64,000 nucleotides of DNA from Verminephrobacter eiseniae EF01-2 (GCF_000015565.1 NC_008786.1:310001-374000), one strand, 5' to 3'; counted from the stretch's first letter, positions 13,364 to 24,129 are shown. Numbers and translations: made by a program. Notes: generated by a model from the letters alone, not told the origin.

Positions 13364-14089
13364 CTAATGCGCGCCGAGATAGAACGCCCGGATGCCGGGG
13401 TTGGCCAGCAGCGCGCTGCCGCTGCCTTCGAGGGTGATGCGGCCGGTTTCGAGCACATAGCCACGGTCGGCCAGCGCCAGCGCCTGGTGCGCCATTTGCT
13501 CGACCAGCAAGATGGTCAGCCCCGCGTCGCGCAGCACGCGGATGCTGCGCAAGATGTCGCGGATGACCAGCGGCGCCAGGCCCAGCGAGGGCTCGTCGAG
13601 CAGCAGCAGCCGTGGCTTGCTCATCAGCGCGCGCGCCAGCGCCAGCATCTGCTGCTCCCCGCCGGAGAGCGTTCCGGCCCACTGCGCCTGGCGCTGCGCG
13701 AGGCGCGGGAAGAGCTCGAAACCATGGCCGACCAGGGCGTTGATTTCGGCCGCCGTGGCCTGCAGGCTGTACGCGCCGAGCAGCAGGTTGTCGAGCACAC
13801 TCTGGTCGGGAAAGATGCCACGGCCTTCGGGCGCGAGCGTTACGCCGCATTGCAGGCGCTTGTGGGCGGGTATCGCGCCGATGTCCCGGCCATCGATCAG
13901 GATGCGCCCCGACGCGATCGGCTCCAGCCCGGCGATGCTCTTGAGCAGGCTGCTCTTGCCGGCGCCGTTGGCGCCGATGATCGTGACGATTTCGCCGGCA
14001 CCGACCTCGATGGAAACCTCGCGCAGCGCCTCGATCGCGCCGTAGCGCACCGAGACGCGCTCCAACTGCAGCAGCGGGCCGGACTTCAT
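13364..14089 (-). CDS. livF: LIV-type ABC transporter ATPase LivF
   Basis: A 241-residue cytoplasmic ATPase of the branched-chain amino acid (HAAT) importer family. Walker A is GANGAGKSS (about 39-47), the signature LSGGEQQML and Walker B LLLLDEPSLGL. The start ATG (14089) overlaps the TGA of the LivM-LivG fusion as ATGA, implying translational coupling. FYLGAH at the C-terminus is the normal LivF ending. It pairs with the LivG part of the preceding protein to form the two-ATPase engine. Confidence 0.95.
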   Translation of the reverse strand: MKSGPLLQLERVSVRYGAIEALREVSIEVGAGEIVTIIGANGAGKSSLLKSIAGLEPIASGRILIDGRDIGAIPAHKRLQCGVTLAPEGRGIFPDQSVLDNLLLGAYSLQATAAEINALVGHGFELFPRLAQRQAQWAGTLSGGEQQMLALARALMSKPRLLLLDEPSLGLAPLVIRDILRSIRVLRDAGLTILLVEQMAHQALALADRGYVLETGRITLEGSGSALLANPGIRAFYLGAH

Positions 14090-15924
14090 GCCGCACTCTC
14101 TTCTTCGGTGCCCAGGTAGGCTTCGATCACACGGGGGTTGCGCTGAATGTCGTGCGGGCGGCCTTCGGCGATCTTGACGCCGTAGTCGAGCACGATGACA
14201 TGGTCCGAGATGCTCATGACGAGGTCCATGTGGTGCTCGACCATCAGCAGCGTGATGCCGAGTGCGCGCACCTTCACGAGCAGTTTGCCGAGTTCGACCG
14301 TCTCCTGGGGGTTCAGGCCGGCGGCCGGCTCGTCGAGCAGCAGCAAGGCGGGCTCGCCAGCGATGGCCCGCGCCAGTTCGACGCGACGTTGCAGCCCGTA
14401 TGGCAGGCTGCCGGCGGGCAGCCCGGCCTGCGCCGCCAGGCCGACGAACTGCAAGATGGCAAGCGCCCGAGCCCGCGCGGTCTGCTCTTGGCGCCTGGCG
14501 CCGGGCAGGCCCAGCAGCGATGCGCAAAAGCCGTTCGTCATCCGGCTGTGCCGGCCAGTCATCACGTTGTCGAGCACCGACAGCGCGCCAAAGAGCCGCA
14601 GGTTCTGGAAGGTGCGCCCGATTCCGAGCGCGCAAATCGCGTGGCCTTGCGCGCCGGCGATGGCCTGGCCGCAGAAGGTGATCGTCCCCTTGTCGGGGGT
14701 GACGACGCCGGTCAACATGTTGAGCATCGTGCTCTTGCCGGCGCCGTTCGGACCGATCAGCGCGTAGATATGGCCGTGCCGCAGCTCCAGGCTCAAGTCC
14801 TGCGCGGGCTGCACGCCGCCGTAGGCCTTGCAGACGCGGCTCACCGTCAGCAGCGGGCCGGCGTCACCGCAGCGCGGCGCGGGCATGCCGGCCGGCATGT
14901 CCGTCGGTGCCACGGTCTGCGGCCGGCGGGGCCGGCGGGGCCGAAACCGGGCCAGAATGCCGGCCATGCCCTGGGGCATCAGGTACAGCGCGAACAGCAG
15001 CAGCGCGCCATAGACGAAGTGCTGGGCCGAGGGCCATTGCGCCAAAAAGGCGTCGACGAGTGTCAGCAGCAGCGCGCCGAGCAGCGGGCCGAGCGTCGAG
15101 CCTGCGCCGCCGAACAGCACCAGCAGCAAGATGAAGATCGACAGGTTGAAGCTGATGAAGTCCGAGTTGATGTACTGGTTCTGCTGCGCCACCATCGCGC
15201 CGGCGATGCCGCAGGTCACGGCAGCGATCACGAAGGCCAGCACCTTGCTGCGGTAGACCCCGATGCCGACAGAGCCGGCCGCGATCTCGTCGGCCTGCAG
15301 TGACAGCAGCGCGCGCCCGATCCGGCCCTGCAGCAGGTTGTGCAGCAGCAGGTGCGTGAGCGCACACAGCGCGATGCCAAACCAGACCCACTGCAGGTGG
15401 GTCAATGGCCTGCCGCCGAACGCCAGCGGCCCGATGCCGAAGATGCCGGCGGCCCCGCCGAACAGCTCATCCCACTCGGAGACGAGCTTTTCGATCATCG
15501 TCCCGAAGGCCAGGGTCACCATCGCCAGATACGGGCCTTTGGCGCGCAGCGACGCCAGCGCGATGAGCGCGCCGCACAGGCCGGCCACCACGCCAGCGGC
15601 CAGCAGCGCGAGCCAGGGCGACCAGCCGTGGCGCGCCGTGAGCAGCGCGGCGGTGTAGGCGCCAGCGGCGAACAGACCGGCCTGGCCGAGTGATTTCTGC
15701 CCGGCATAGCCGACCAGCACGTTCATCCCCAGCGCGCACATCAGGTGCACGGTGACCATGAACAGCACGCGCAGGTGGTAATCGTTGCCGGCCATCGAGG
15801 CTGCGGCTGCGGCGACGAGCGCAATACCGGTCACGGCCAGCGTGTGGCGCCCGCCCAGGCGCGGCGGCGCAGCCGGGGCACCGGCGGCCGGCGCGGACGG
15901 CACAGGCCGCCGGGCACGGCTCAT
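14086..15924 (-). CDS. Fused LIV-type permease and ATPase (LivM-LivG)
   Basis: A 612-residue fusion. Residues about 25-330 are a LivM permease with eight or more membrane helices and the LivM landmark NVLVGYAGQKSLGQAG. After a basic, Pro-rich linker (about 325-355) comes a full LivG ATPase with Walker A GPNGAGKST, the LivG hallmark GRTFQNLRLF, a degenerate signature (LPYGLQRRVELAR) and Walker B LLLLDEPAAGLNP. LivM-LivG fusions are known in Burkholderiales. The signature lacks the usual SGG, as is common in LivG. The gene overlaps livF by 4 nt and lies 64 nt after livH. Confidence 0.94.
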   Translation of the reverse strand: MSRARRPVPSAPAAGAPAAPPRLGGRHTLAVTGIALVAAAAASMAGNDYHLRVLFMVTVHLMCALGMNVLVGYAGQKSLGQAGLFAAGAYTAALLTARHGWSPWLALLAAGVVAGLCGALIALASLRAKGPYLAMVTLAFGTMIEKLVSEWDELFGGAAGIFGIGPLAFGGRPLTHLQWVWFGIALCALTHLLLHNLLQGRIGRALLSLQADEIAAGSVGIGVYRSKVLAFVIAAVTCGIAGAMVAQQNQYINSDFISFNLSIFILLLVLFGGAGSTLGPLLGALLLTLVDAFLAQWPSAQHFVYGALLLFALYLMPQGMAGILARFRPRRPRRPQTVAPTDMPAGMPAPRCGDAGPLLTVSRVCKAYGGVQPAQDLSLELRHGHIYALIGPNGAGKSTMLNMLTGVVTPDKGTITFCGQAIAGAQGHAICALGIGRTFQNLRLFGALSVLDNVMTGRHSRMTNGFCASLLGLPGARRQEQTARARALAILQFVGLAAQAGLPAGSLPYGLQRRVELARAIAGEPALLLLDEPAAGLNPQETVELGKLLVKVRALGITLLMVEHHMDLVMSISDHVIVLDYGVKIAEGRPHDIQRNPRVIEAYLGTEEESAA

Positions 15925-15988
15925 CGGGCCAGCTCCATGCGCGCCACGGCGCTGCTGCGCCGGGGCTTCGGGGCGGCCCGGCGGCGAC

Positions 15989-16909
15989 TCATACCTTCTC
16001 CGTCACGGCCCTGCCGAACAGGCCGTTCGGCCGGAGCGCCAAAACCAGGATCACCAACGCGAACAGCACGATCTCGCGCCACTGCGCCTGCCAGAGGTTG
16101 ATCAGCGATTCGAGCAGCCCGAGCACGAAGCCGCCGAGCACGCAGCCGCGCGGATTCGTCAGCCCGCCCAGGATGGCGCCGCAAAAGCCTTTGAGCGCAA
16201 TGCCCAGACCCATGAAGAGCGAGGCCGATGCGATGGGCGCGAGCAGGTAGCCGCACAGCCCTGCAAGCCCGGCGCTGACGAAGAAGGCGCCGAGCATGAT
16301 CGCCGCGACATCGATGCCCATCAGACTGGCCACGCGCCGGTCGTGCGCGACGGCGCGCAGCGCCTTGCCGATCATCGTGCGCTGCAGCACGAAGTCGAAC
16401 AGCGCCATCACGGCGAGCGCGGTGACGATGATCAGTATTTCCTGCGAGCGCAAGCCGACGCCGGCGATGCGTATGACCTCTTCGCCGAACGGTGCCGGCA
16501 CTTTCAACGGCGCCGGGCCCCAAAGCGCCAGCCCGATGCTCTGCACGATGATCCCGAAGCCGATCGTGCTCATGACCCAGGCCATGCCGGGCTTGCCGGC
16601 GAACGGGCGCACCGCCGTCAGGTACAGCACGCTGCCGAGCAGACCCATCGCGAGCACGGCGAGCGCCAGCGCGACGAGTTGGGCCATGCCATCGACTGCC
16701 AAGGCATCCATCCCTGCGCCCAGCGGCGCGCCGGTCAGCAGCAGCATGACGGACAGGCCGATGAACGAGCCGGCGGACACGAAGTCCCCGTGCGCAAAGT
16801 TCAGTGTCTTCGTCGTCGTGAAGGTGATGCCCAAACCCAGCGCCACCAGCGCATAGGCGCCGCCTGACGCAAGGCCGCTGACCAGCGCCTGGAGCAATGC
16901 CTGCATCAT
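15989..16909 (-). CDS. livH: LIV-type ABC transporter permease LivH
   Basis: Inner-membrane permease of 306 residues with about eight hydrophobic helices. GGAYALVALGLGITFTTTK at the N-terminus and NFAHGDFVSAGSF match the LivH consensus; ALRPNGLFG is the typical C-terminus. Pairs with the LivM half of the next gene. It follows the binding-protein gene by 39 nt in the same operon. Confidence 0.95.
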   Translation of the reverse strand: MMQALLQALVSGLASGGAYALVALGLGITFTTTKTLNFAHGDFVSAGSFIGLSVMLLLTGAPLGAGMDALAVDGMAQLVALALAVLAMGLLGSVLYLTAVRPFAGKPGMAWVMSTIGFGIIVQSIGLALWGPAPLKVPAPFGEEVIRIAGVGLRSQEILIIVTALAVMALFDFVLQRTMIGKALRAVAHDRRVASLMGIDVAAIMLGAFFVSAGLAGLCGYLLAPIASASLFMGLGIALKGFCGAILGGLTNPRGCVLGGFVLGLLESLINLWQAQWREIVLFALVILVLALRPNGLFGRAVTEKV

Positions 16910-16948
16910 CTTTGGTCTCTGTCTGGAGCCTGCGGGTCTTGGCCCTGC

Positions 16949-18154
16949 TCATTGCTTCAGGTTTTCCGGCGTGATCGTCCTGGTGATCGCATCGTCGTAG
17001 CAGACGACGCGGCCAGCCTGCCACTGCGCGAGGTGGAAGTCGGCCACGGACAGCGCCTCGTGATTGGTCTTGCCAAAGGGCTTGTCGTAGGTTTTGACGA
17101 TGCCCTCGACCTGCGGCAGATTCTCCAGCGCCTGCTGCACCTGCGGCCCCTGCGTCGAGCCGGCCGCCTTCATCGCGGTGGCGAGCAGCAGCACCGCGTC
17201 GTAGGCCTGCGCCGCAGTGACGAAGGCAGTCATCTTCGGGTGCTTGTCCAGCAGCCGGGCGTTGAGCGCGGCAGCCTTGGGGGTGCTCGTCGCGGTGCTG
17301 GAGGCGGTGAAGATCAGCTTGGCAGCGAGCGCGGGGCCGGCCAGTTGGAGCAGCGGCGTGTTGATGTTGCCCCACGCGCCCAGCGTGACGGGAAAGTAGT
17401 TCACCTTCTCCATGCTGCGCAGCACGTAGGCGTTGGCGTCGGCCAGGCCGTAGATGATCAGCGTGTCCGCGCCTGCGGCCTTGATCTTGCTCAGTTGCGA
17501 GGTCATGTCGGTGTCCTTGCCGCCGAACTTCTCCTGCGCCACGGGGTCGAGCGCGTGCAGCTTGAGCACCGCCAGCAGGTCCTTCATGCCCTGCTGGCCG
17601 TAGCCGGTGGAATCGGCCAGGAAGGCGATTTTCTTGTTCTTCGTGGCCTTGACGGCATAGGCGACGAGCAGCGCGATCTGGTCGCGGTCGACCATCGAGA
17701 CGCGGAAGATGTAGTTCTCGCCCGAGCTCTCGAAGCGTTTGGTGATGTCGGTCGCGGTGGCGATGGGCGAGATCACCGGGATCTTCTTTTGCTGCGGCAG
17801 ATGCAGCCAAGCCAGCACGTTGCCGGAGTTGGCCGAGCCGATCAGCGCGACGACTTTTTCGCTGTCGAGCAGTTCGGTCACGCCCTGGATCGCTTTCGGC
17901 GGCTGGGCCATGTCGTCGCGCGCGACGATGGCGAGCGGGCGTCCGAGGACACCGCCAGCGGCGTTGATGTCCTGCGCGGCCTGCTGCGCGCCCCAGAGGG
18001 CGCCGAGGCCAAACTCGGCCGCGCCGCTGGCGCTCATGTCGCTGATGTAGCCGATCTTGATGTCTTGCGCCAGGCCCGGCGTGGCGGCCGCGAAGGTTGC
18101 GGCGGCAAAGGCCGGGACAAGCCCCCGGCAGCGGCGCACGAATGTGGAAAGCAC
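16949..18154 (-). CDS. LIV-type ABC transporter substrate-binding protein
   Basis: Periplasmic binding protein (Peripla_BP_6) of 401 residues from the GTG at 18154. A signal peptide ends near ATPGLAQD, followed by IKIGYISDMSG-type beta-1. VALIGSANSGNVLAW and ISPIATATDIT are family landmarks. The GTG is preceded by AAGGAG from the left end of IS110 copy 2, 7 nt away. An ATG inside the IS (18187) is also in frame and would add 11 residues before the signal peptide, which could impair export. The insertion cuts the gene off from the CoA-transferase and lyase genes and from any native promoter. Confidence 0.9.
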   Translation of the reverse strand: MLSTFVRRCRGLVPAFAAATFAAATPGLAQDIKIGYISDMSASGAAEFGLGALWGAQQAAQDINAAGGVLGRPLAIVARDDMAQPPKAIQGVTELLDSEKVVALIGSANSGNVLAWLHLPQQKKIPVISPIATATDITKRFESSGENYIFRVSMVDRDQIALLVAYAVKATKNKKIAFLADSTGYGQQGMKDLLAVLKLHALDPVAQEKFGGKDTDMTSQLSKIKAAGADTLIIYGLADANAYVLRSMEKVNYFPVTLGAWGNINTPLLQLAGPALAAKLIFTASSTATSTPKAAALNARLLDKHPKMTAFVTAAQAYDAVLLLATAMKAAGSTQGPQVQQALENLPQVEGIVKTYDKPFGKTNHEALSVADFHLAQWQAGRVVCYDDAITRTITPENLKQ

Positions 18155-18187
18155 GGTCAGTCTCCTTATATCTTTCAGATCATTCAA

Positions 18188-19335
<1,148 letters not shown>

Positions 19336-19414
19336 CTTTGTCATTCAAGATGGTTGCTGATTTGGAATGGAAGGCGGGGGTCTTGCCACTGCATGGGGTG
19401 ATCGGGGCAGCGGC

Positions 19415-20413
19415 TCAGGCGCGCGGGCGCGGCCGGGCATGGGCATGGGCACGGATCGCGTCCAGGTCGGACGGCGGCGGGTGCACATCGAGCCGGCGCC
19501 CGGCCTGGACGATCTGGCTCGGGATGGCGTGGCCGACCAGGGCCGGCAAGCGCTGCGCGGCCGCGATCAGCAGGGCCAGGTCGATGCCCGTGTCGTAGCC
19601 CATGCATTCGAGCGCATGCGCAATCCCTTCGCTGCAGACGTTGCCACTGGCCCCGGGTGCGTAGGGGCAGCCGCCGAGGCCGCCGAGCGACACATCGAAG
19701 TGGGTCGCGCCGGCATCGATCGCCGCCATGACATTCGCCAGACCCATGCCGCGCGTGTCGTGAAAGTGCAGCGTCAGTTCGGTCCCGGGCCAGCGGGCGC
19801 GCAACGCGCAGGTCAGCGCGAAAACCTGGCCAGGGTAGGCCATGCCGGTGGTGTCGCAGAGGGTGACGCCCTGCGCGCCGAACTGCTCGATGAACCGCGC
19901 GCATCCGTCGAGCACCGTCGCCTCGGACATGTCGCCTTCCATCGGACAGCCGAAACTGCACGACAGCGAGATGTTGACGCGCACGCGCGCCTGGCGCGCG
20001 ATCCGGCTCACGCCGGACAGCGCCTCGAACGATTGCGCGCGCGTCATCTTCAGGTTCGCAAGGTTGTGGCTTTCGCTGGCCGACATCACCAGGTTCAGTT
20101 CGTCAGCGCCGGCGTCGATCGCCCGCTCGGCGCCACCCGCGTTGGGCACCAGCGCGCTGTAGATCACGCCGGGACGGCGCCCGATCGCGCGCAGCACCGC
20201 CGAGGCATCGCGCAACGCAGGAATCGCCTGCGGCGAGACGAAAGCGGTGGCCTCGATTTTTCTCATGCCGGCGTCGGCCAGCGCATCGATGAGGGCGATC
20301 TTCTCGTCGGTCGGCACAAAGGCGGTTTCGGCTTGCAGCCCGTCGCGCATGCCGACCTCGTGCAGCGCGATGCGCCGCCCGCCGCCCTGCCAGACGCCGC
20401 CCGCCGTATTCAT
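19415..20413 (-). CDS. Hydroxymethylglutaryl-CoA lyase family protein
   Basis: A 332-residue TIM-barrel enzyme of the HMGL-like family (HMG-CoA to acetyl-CoA and acetoacetate, or a related citramalyl-type cleavage). Key motifs are LHEVGMRDGLQ (metal and catalytic Asp/Arg), HFHDTRGMGLAN (metal-binding His pair) and GGLGGCPYAPGASGN, which has the signature loop Cys of HMG-CoA lyase. Its ATG overlaps the TGA of the upstream CoA transferase as ATGA. The partnership of a class III CoA transferase and an HMG-CoA lyase suggests activation and cleavage of 3-hydroxy-3-methylglutarate or a similar acid. The C-terminus is Ala/Arg/His-rich. Confidence 0.9.
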   Translation of the reverse strand: MNTAGGVWQGGGRRIALHEVGMRDGLQAETAFVPTDEKIALIDALADAGMRKIEATAFVSPQAIPALRDASAVLRAIGRRPGVIYSALVPNAGGAERAIDAGADELNLVMSASESHNLANLKMTRAQSFEALSGVSRIARQARVRVNISLSCSFGCPMEGDMSEATVLDGCARFIEQFGAQGVTLCDTTGMAYPGQVFALTCALRARWPGTELTLHFHDTRGMGLANVMAAIDAGATHFDVSLGGLGGCPYAPGASGNVCSEGIAHALECMGYDTGIDLALLIAAAQRLPALVGHAIPSQIVQAGRRLDVHPPPSDLDAIRAHAHARPRPRA

Positions 20414-21630
20414 GCCACCACCTTTTTGTCGCGCAGTGCGGCGATGTCCCGGGCCGTCAGGCCGATCTCGCCGAGCACCGCATCGGTATCGTCGCCAAGG
20501 CCGGGTGCGGCCGAGCGCACGCTGCCCGGCGTGCCGAGCAGTTTGGGCACGATCCCCGGCACATCGAGTGGGTAGCCAGCGCGCGTCGTCTGCTGCAGGA
20601 TCATCTCCCGCGCGCGGTAGTGCGGGTCTTCGGCGATGTCTTTGGCGGTATAGACCCGGCCGGCGGGCACGCCTGCGCGGGCCAGCCGATCGAGCACTTC
20701 ATCGACGCTGCGGCTGGCGCTCCAGGCCGCGATCGCCATGTCGATTTCCGCGACGCGCTCGATGCGGCCGGCGTTGCTGGCCAGCGCGGGATCGTTGCCC
20801 AGGTCAGGGCGGCCGATGCACTGCATCAGACGCTTGAAGATGCTGTCGCCGTTGCCGGCAACGAGCGCGTAGCCGTCCGTGCAGCGATAGGCGTTCGAGG
20901 GCGCGATGCCCGGCAACGCGCTGCCGGCGGCCTCGCGCACCGCGCCGAAGGCGCTGTACTCGGGCAGCAGACTTTCCATCACGTTGAACACGGCCTCGTT
21001 CAATGCCACATCGATCACCTGGCCCGGGCCGCCGTGCACCTTGCAGTGGTAGAGCGCTGTCAGGACGCCGATGGTGCCGTGCAGGGCCGCCAGCGTGTCG
21101 CCGATCGAGATGCCGCAGCGCACCGGCATACGGCCAGGCTCGCCGGTCAGGTGGCGCAGGCCGCCCATGGCCTCGCCGATCGCGCCGAAGCCGGGCCGGT
21201 CGCGGTAAGGCCCGGTCTGGCCATAGCCGGAGATGCGCAGCATCACCAGGCGCGGGTTCAGCGGCGCGAGCGTGTCGTAGCCCATGCCCCAGCCCTCCAG
21301 CGTCCCGGGGCGGAAATTCTCGATCAACACGTCCGCCCGTGCGATCAGGCGGCGCGCGATGTCCTGGCCTTCGGGCACGCGCAGGTCGAGCGCGATGGAA
21401 CGCTTGTTGCGCGACTGCACCTGCCACCAGACGGAGGTGCCGTCCTTGAGCATGCGCCAGTTGCGTAGCGGGTCGCCGCAGTCTGGCGCCTCGATCTTGA
21501 TCACCTCGGCGCCGAATTCGCCGAGCGTCTTGCCGGCGAAAGGGCCGGCGATCAGTTGCCCCATCTCGACGACTTTCAGGCCGCTCAGTGCGTTCGCCGC
21601 CAGGGTGCGGGTGGGCTGATTCAGTGGCAT
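20410..21630 (-). CDS. Class III (CaiB/BaiF-type) acyl-CoA transferase
   Basis: A 406-residue formyl-CoA transferase/CaiB-BaiF family protein. LKVVEMGQLIAGPFAGKTLGEFGAEVIKIE is the N-terminal family block (residues about 18-47); GISIGDTLAALHGTIGVLTAL and a conserved acidic region follow. It transfers CoA between carboxylic acids. Start chosen at the ATG at 21630 (MPLNQPTRTL). It is the first gene of the minus-strand island and is coupled to the lyase downstream. Closest functional parallel by pathway logic is succinyl-CoA:glutarate/HMG CoA-transferase, but this is inference. Confidence 0.92.
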   Translation of the reverse strand: MPLNQPTRTLAANALSGLKVVEMGQLIAGPFAGKTLGEFGAEVIKIEAPDCGDPLRNWRMLKDGTSVWWQVQSRNKRSIALDLRVPEGQDIARRLIARADVLIENFRPGTLEGWGMGYDTLAPLNPRLVMLRISGYGQTGPYRDRPGFGAIGEAMGGLRHLTGEPGRMPVRCGISIGDTLAALHGTIGVLTALYHCKVHGGPGQVIDVALNEAVFNVMESLLPEYSAFGAVREAAGSALPGIAPSNAYRCTDGYALVAGNGDSIFKRLMQCIGRPDLGNDPALASNAGRIERVAEIDMAIAAWSASRSVDEVLDRLARAGVPAGRVYTAKDIAEDPHYRAREMILQQTTRAGYPLDVPGIVPKLLGTPGSVRSAAPGLGDDTDAVLGEIGLTARDIAALRDKKVVA

Positions 21631-21719
21631 GGGCCGGCTTTCGATGGCAGGTGGTTTTGCTGTGCGCCGTATCGTAGGAACATCGGCGGTGTGCAGGAAT
21701 GCACCGGGCGTCGAGGAGA

Positions 21720-21740
21720 GCTTTCGGAATTTTCGAAAGC
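21720..21740. promoter_or_regulatory. Inverted repeat upstream of the CoA-transferase operon
   Basis: GCTTTCG (21720-21726) and CGAAAGC (21734-21740) are separated by 7 nt, 90 bp upstream of the CoA-transferase ATG. The centre has T-N11-A dyad symmetry typical of LysR boxes, so it may bind the LysR encoded at 10729-11637. The rest of 21631-21953, between the divergent CoA-transferase and MFS genes, holds no gene. Confidence 0.4.
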
Positions 21741-21953
21741 AGACAGGGGTAAACCCTTGAACTGCCGATCCGCCGCGCCCAAGCCCGGCGGCAGCGGACA
21801 CAGCCGGCGGCGCACCGGCGCCAGCCACCGGGCAGCGATGCGCGAGAATGTCGGCTTTGCCCCTTGCGCAGCCTCGTGCCCGATCCCTTGCCCATTTCCC
21901 CCTCGGATACCGCCGTGCCCGAGCACCGCAGCCCGTCCCCGGCCGGCCATTCG

Positions 21954-23144
21954 ATGACCGCGCTGGAGCGCCGCTCCAGCCTCAGTCTGGCGCTGATCTT
22001 TGCGTTGCGCATGCTCGGTCTGTTCCTGGTGCTGCCGGTGTTCGCGCTGGAAGCGCACAAATACCCCGGGGGAGACAACCCGGCGCTGGTCGGCTTGGCC
22101 ATGGGCATCTATGGCCTGACACAGGCGCTGCTGCAATTGCCGCTGGGCATGGCCTCGGACCGCTTTGGGCGCAAGCGCGTGATCCTGCCCGGCCTGCTGG
22201 TGTTTGCCGCCGGCAGCCTGCTGGCCGCGCAGGCCGATTCGCTGACCGGGCTGCTGCTGGGCCGGGCGCTGCAAGGCGCCGGCGCCGTGTCGGCTGCCGT
22301 GACCGCCCTGCTGGCCGACCAGACCCGCGACGCCGTGCGCACCAAGGCCATGGCCTGGGTGGGCGGCAGCATTGGCCTGATGTTTGCGCTGGCGCTGGTG
22401 GCCGCCCCGGCGCTGGCGGCCCATATCGGGCTGTCGGGGCTGTTTGGCCTGAGTTGCGCATTGGCGCTGGCCGGCGTGGCCGTGCTGCTGTGGTGGGTGC
22501 CACCGGAGCCCGGTCGGCAGGGGCAGGCCCTGCGCGGACGGATGGCGGCGGGACTCGCCGAGGTCTGGACCCACCCCGATCTGCTGCGCCTGAACCTGGG
22601 CGTGTTCGTGCTGCACACCGTGCAACTGTCGATGTGGGTGGCCGTGCCCGCGCTGCTGGTGCAGGCCGGCCTGGGCAAGGAGCAGCACTGGCGGCTCTAC
22701 CTGCCCGCCGTGGTGCTGTCGTTTGCCGCGCTGGGCGGCTTGTTTGCGCTGGAGCGCGCCGGGCGCCTGCGCGCTGCGCTGTTGGGCGCGATTGCGCTGG
22801 TCCTGCTGGTGCAGGCCGGCCTGGGCGCGCTGGCCGTCAGCGGCGCCACCCCGACGCTGTGGCTGCTAGGCCCTCTGATGTGGGTTTTCTTTTGCGGCTT
22901 CAACGCGCTGGAGGCGAGCCAGCCCAGCCTGGTCTCGCGCATGGCGCCCGCGCATCTGCGCGGCGCAGCGCTGGGCAGCTACAACACCTTGCAGTCGCTG
23001 GGCCTGTTTGCCGGCGGCGCACTCGGCGGCGCGCTGGTGAAATGGTCCGGCACCCCCGGCCTGTTTGCCGTGACCAGCGCGCTCACGGCGCTGTGGCTGG
23101 TGCTGACCTGGCCCCTGCGGCCTGTGGGACGCAACGGGCACTGA
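21954..23144 (+). CDS. Major facilitator superfamily transporter
   Basis: Inner-membrane carrier with 12 predicted helices, about 396 residues from the ATG at 21954 (MTALERRSSLSL); an earlier in-frame ATG at 21864 would add 30 uncharged, Pro-rich residues. The MFS motif A is seen as GMASDRFGRKRVI between helices 2 and 3. LGRALQGAGAVSAAVTALLAD is the helix 4-5 region, typical of the YajR/drug-H+ antiporter-like group. Substrate unknown. It precedes ssb by about 410 nt, an arrangement with uvrA that is common in Comamonadaceae. Confidence 0.9.
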   Translation: MTALERRSSLSLALIFALRMLGLFLVLPVFALEAHKYPGGDNPALVGLAMGIYGLTQALLQLPLGMASDRFGRKRVILPGLLVFAAGSLLAAQADSLTGLLLGRALQGAGAVSAAVTALLADQTRDAVRTKAMAWVGGSIGLMFALALVAAPALAAHIGLSGLFGLSCALALAGVAVLLWWVPPEPGRQGQALRGRMAAGLAEVWTHPDLLRLNLGVFVLHTVQLSMWVAVPALLVQAGLGKEQHWRLYLPAVVLSFAALGGLFALERAGRLRAALLGAIALVLLVQAGLGALAVSGATPTLWLLGPLMWVFFCGFNALEASQPSLVSRMAPAHLRGAALGSYNTLQSLGLFAGGALGGALVKWSGTPGLFAVTSALTALWLVLTWPLRPVGRNGH

Positions 23145-23557
23145 GCCAGGGCCAGCGCGCCAGCGCCGCCTCCATCCCCGATCTGCCACCCCTGATCTGC
23201 GCCAAAGAGATGGCGCATTCGCGCCAGGGCGGGCGCTTCGGCGCATGTTGCTCGTGGCGGCGCATGTTGATGCGTGCAGTGGTTTCTTCATCCACAAGGC
23301 GGACAGAATAATTTGAGTTTCTGCCAGAACTGCTGACGACGTTGCGCGACTGACCACATGCGCCGTGGGCGTTGCCAGCGCTGGCGCGCCGCCCCGGCCC
23401 TGCCGATTCCGGCAAGGGCAATGCCAGCGGGGTTCAGGCGCAGATGGCCCTGGCCACGGAACGCATTGCGGCACAATCGGGCATTTGCTTGGCGCGCGGG
23501 CTTGTGGCGCAGGGATCGCAGCGTTCGGGCGCCCTTTAACTTTCGAGGCAGAGCAGC
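23145..23557. other. Intergenic region upstream of ssb
   Basis: 413 nt with no recognisable gene. Around 23206-23250 it contains a GCGCCAGGG-type stretch resembling part of the repeat found at 26263-26402. The ssb promoter should lie near its 3' end but no clear -35/-10 pair could be chosen. Confidence 0.4.
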
Positions 23558-24079
23558 ATGGCATCCGTGAACAAAGTCATCATCGTCGGCAACCTGGGCC
23601 GCGACCCTGAAATGCGCACCTTCCCCAGTGGCGGCCAAATCGCCAATGTCACCGTCGCCACCACCGACAAGTGGAAAGACAAGCAGACCGGTGAAATGAA
23701 GGAAGCCACCGAGTGGCACCGCGTGGTCTTTCGCGATCGTCTGGCGGAAATCGCCAGCCAGTACCTGCGCAAAGGCTCGCAGGTGTATCTGGAAGGCAGT
23801 TTGCGCACCCGCAAATGGACCGACCAGAGCGGCGTGGAAAAGTTCAGCACCGAAATCCACGCCCATACCATGCAGATGCTCGGCAGCCGCCAGGGCATGA
23901 GCGGCCCGCAAGGCGGGCATGACGATGGCGGCGGCTATGACAGCGGCGGCTACGAGCAGGCGCCGCGCCAAGCGGCAGCACCGGCACGACCTGCTGCACC
24001 AGCAGCGGCGGCCCCGGCAGCCCCGGGGCCCCGCGCTGCGTCGGGCTTTGACGATATGGACGACGATATTCCGTTCTGA
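23558..24079 (+). CDS. ssb: Single-stranded DNA-binding protein
   Basis: A 173-residue SSB. The N-terminal OB fold (residues 1-110) has [36 protein letters not shown] and [20 protein letters not shown] Gly/Ala/Pro-rich linker leads to the acidic tip MDDDIPF, the docking site for DNA repair and replication partners. Binds ssDNA as a tetramer. The start ATG (23558) has GAGGCAGAGCAGC upstream, a purine-rich ribosome site. Confidence 0.97.
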   Translation: MASVNKVIIVGNLGRDPEMRTFPSGGQIANVTVATTDKWKDKQTGEMKEATEWHRVVFRDRLAEIASQYLRKGSQVYLEGSLRTRKWTDQSGVEKFSTEIHAHTMQMLGSRQGMSGPQGGHDDGGGYDSGGYEQAPRQAAAPARPAAPAAAAPAAPGPRAASGFDDMDDDIPF

Positions 24080-24129
24080 CGCCCTCGATGCCCTCGATGC
24101 GCTGAAGCAGCTTCGCGCGCGAACACGCA

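Noticed and set aside
11399..14119. 906-codon plus-strand ORF opposite the LysR, GMC and livF genes
   Set aside because: Antisense to three genes with clear motifs; the length reflects high GC and lack of stops on the opposite strand.
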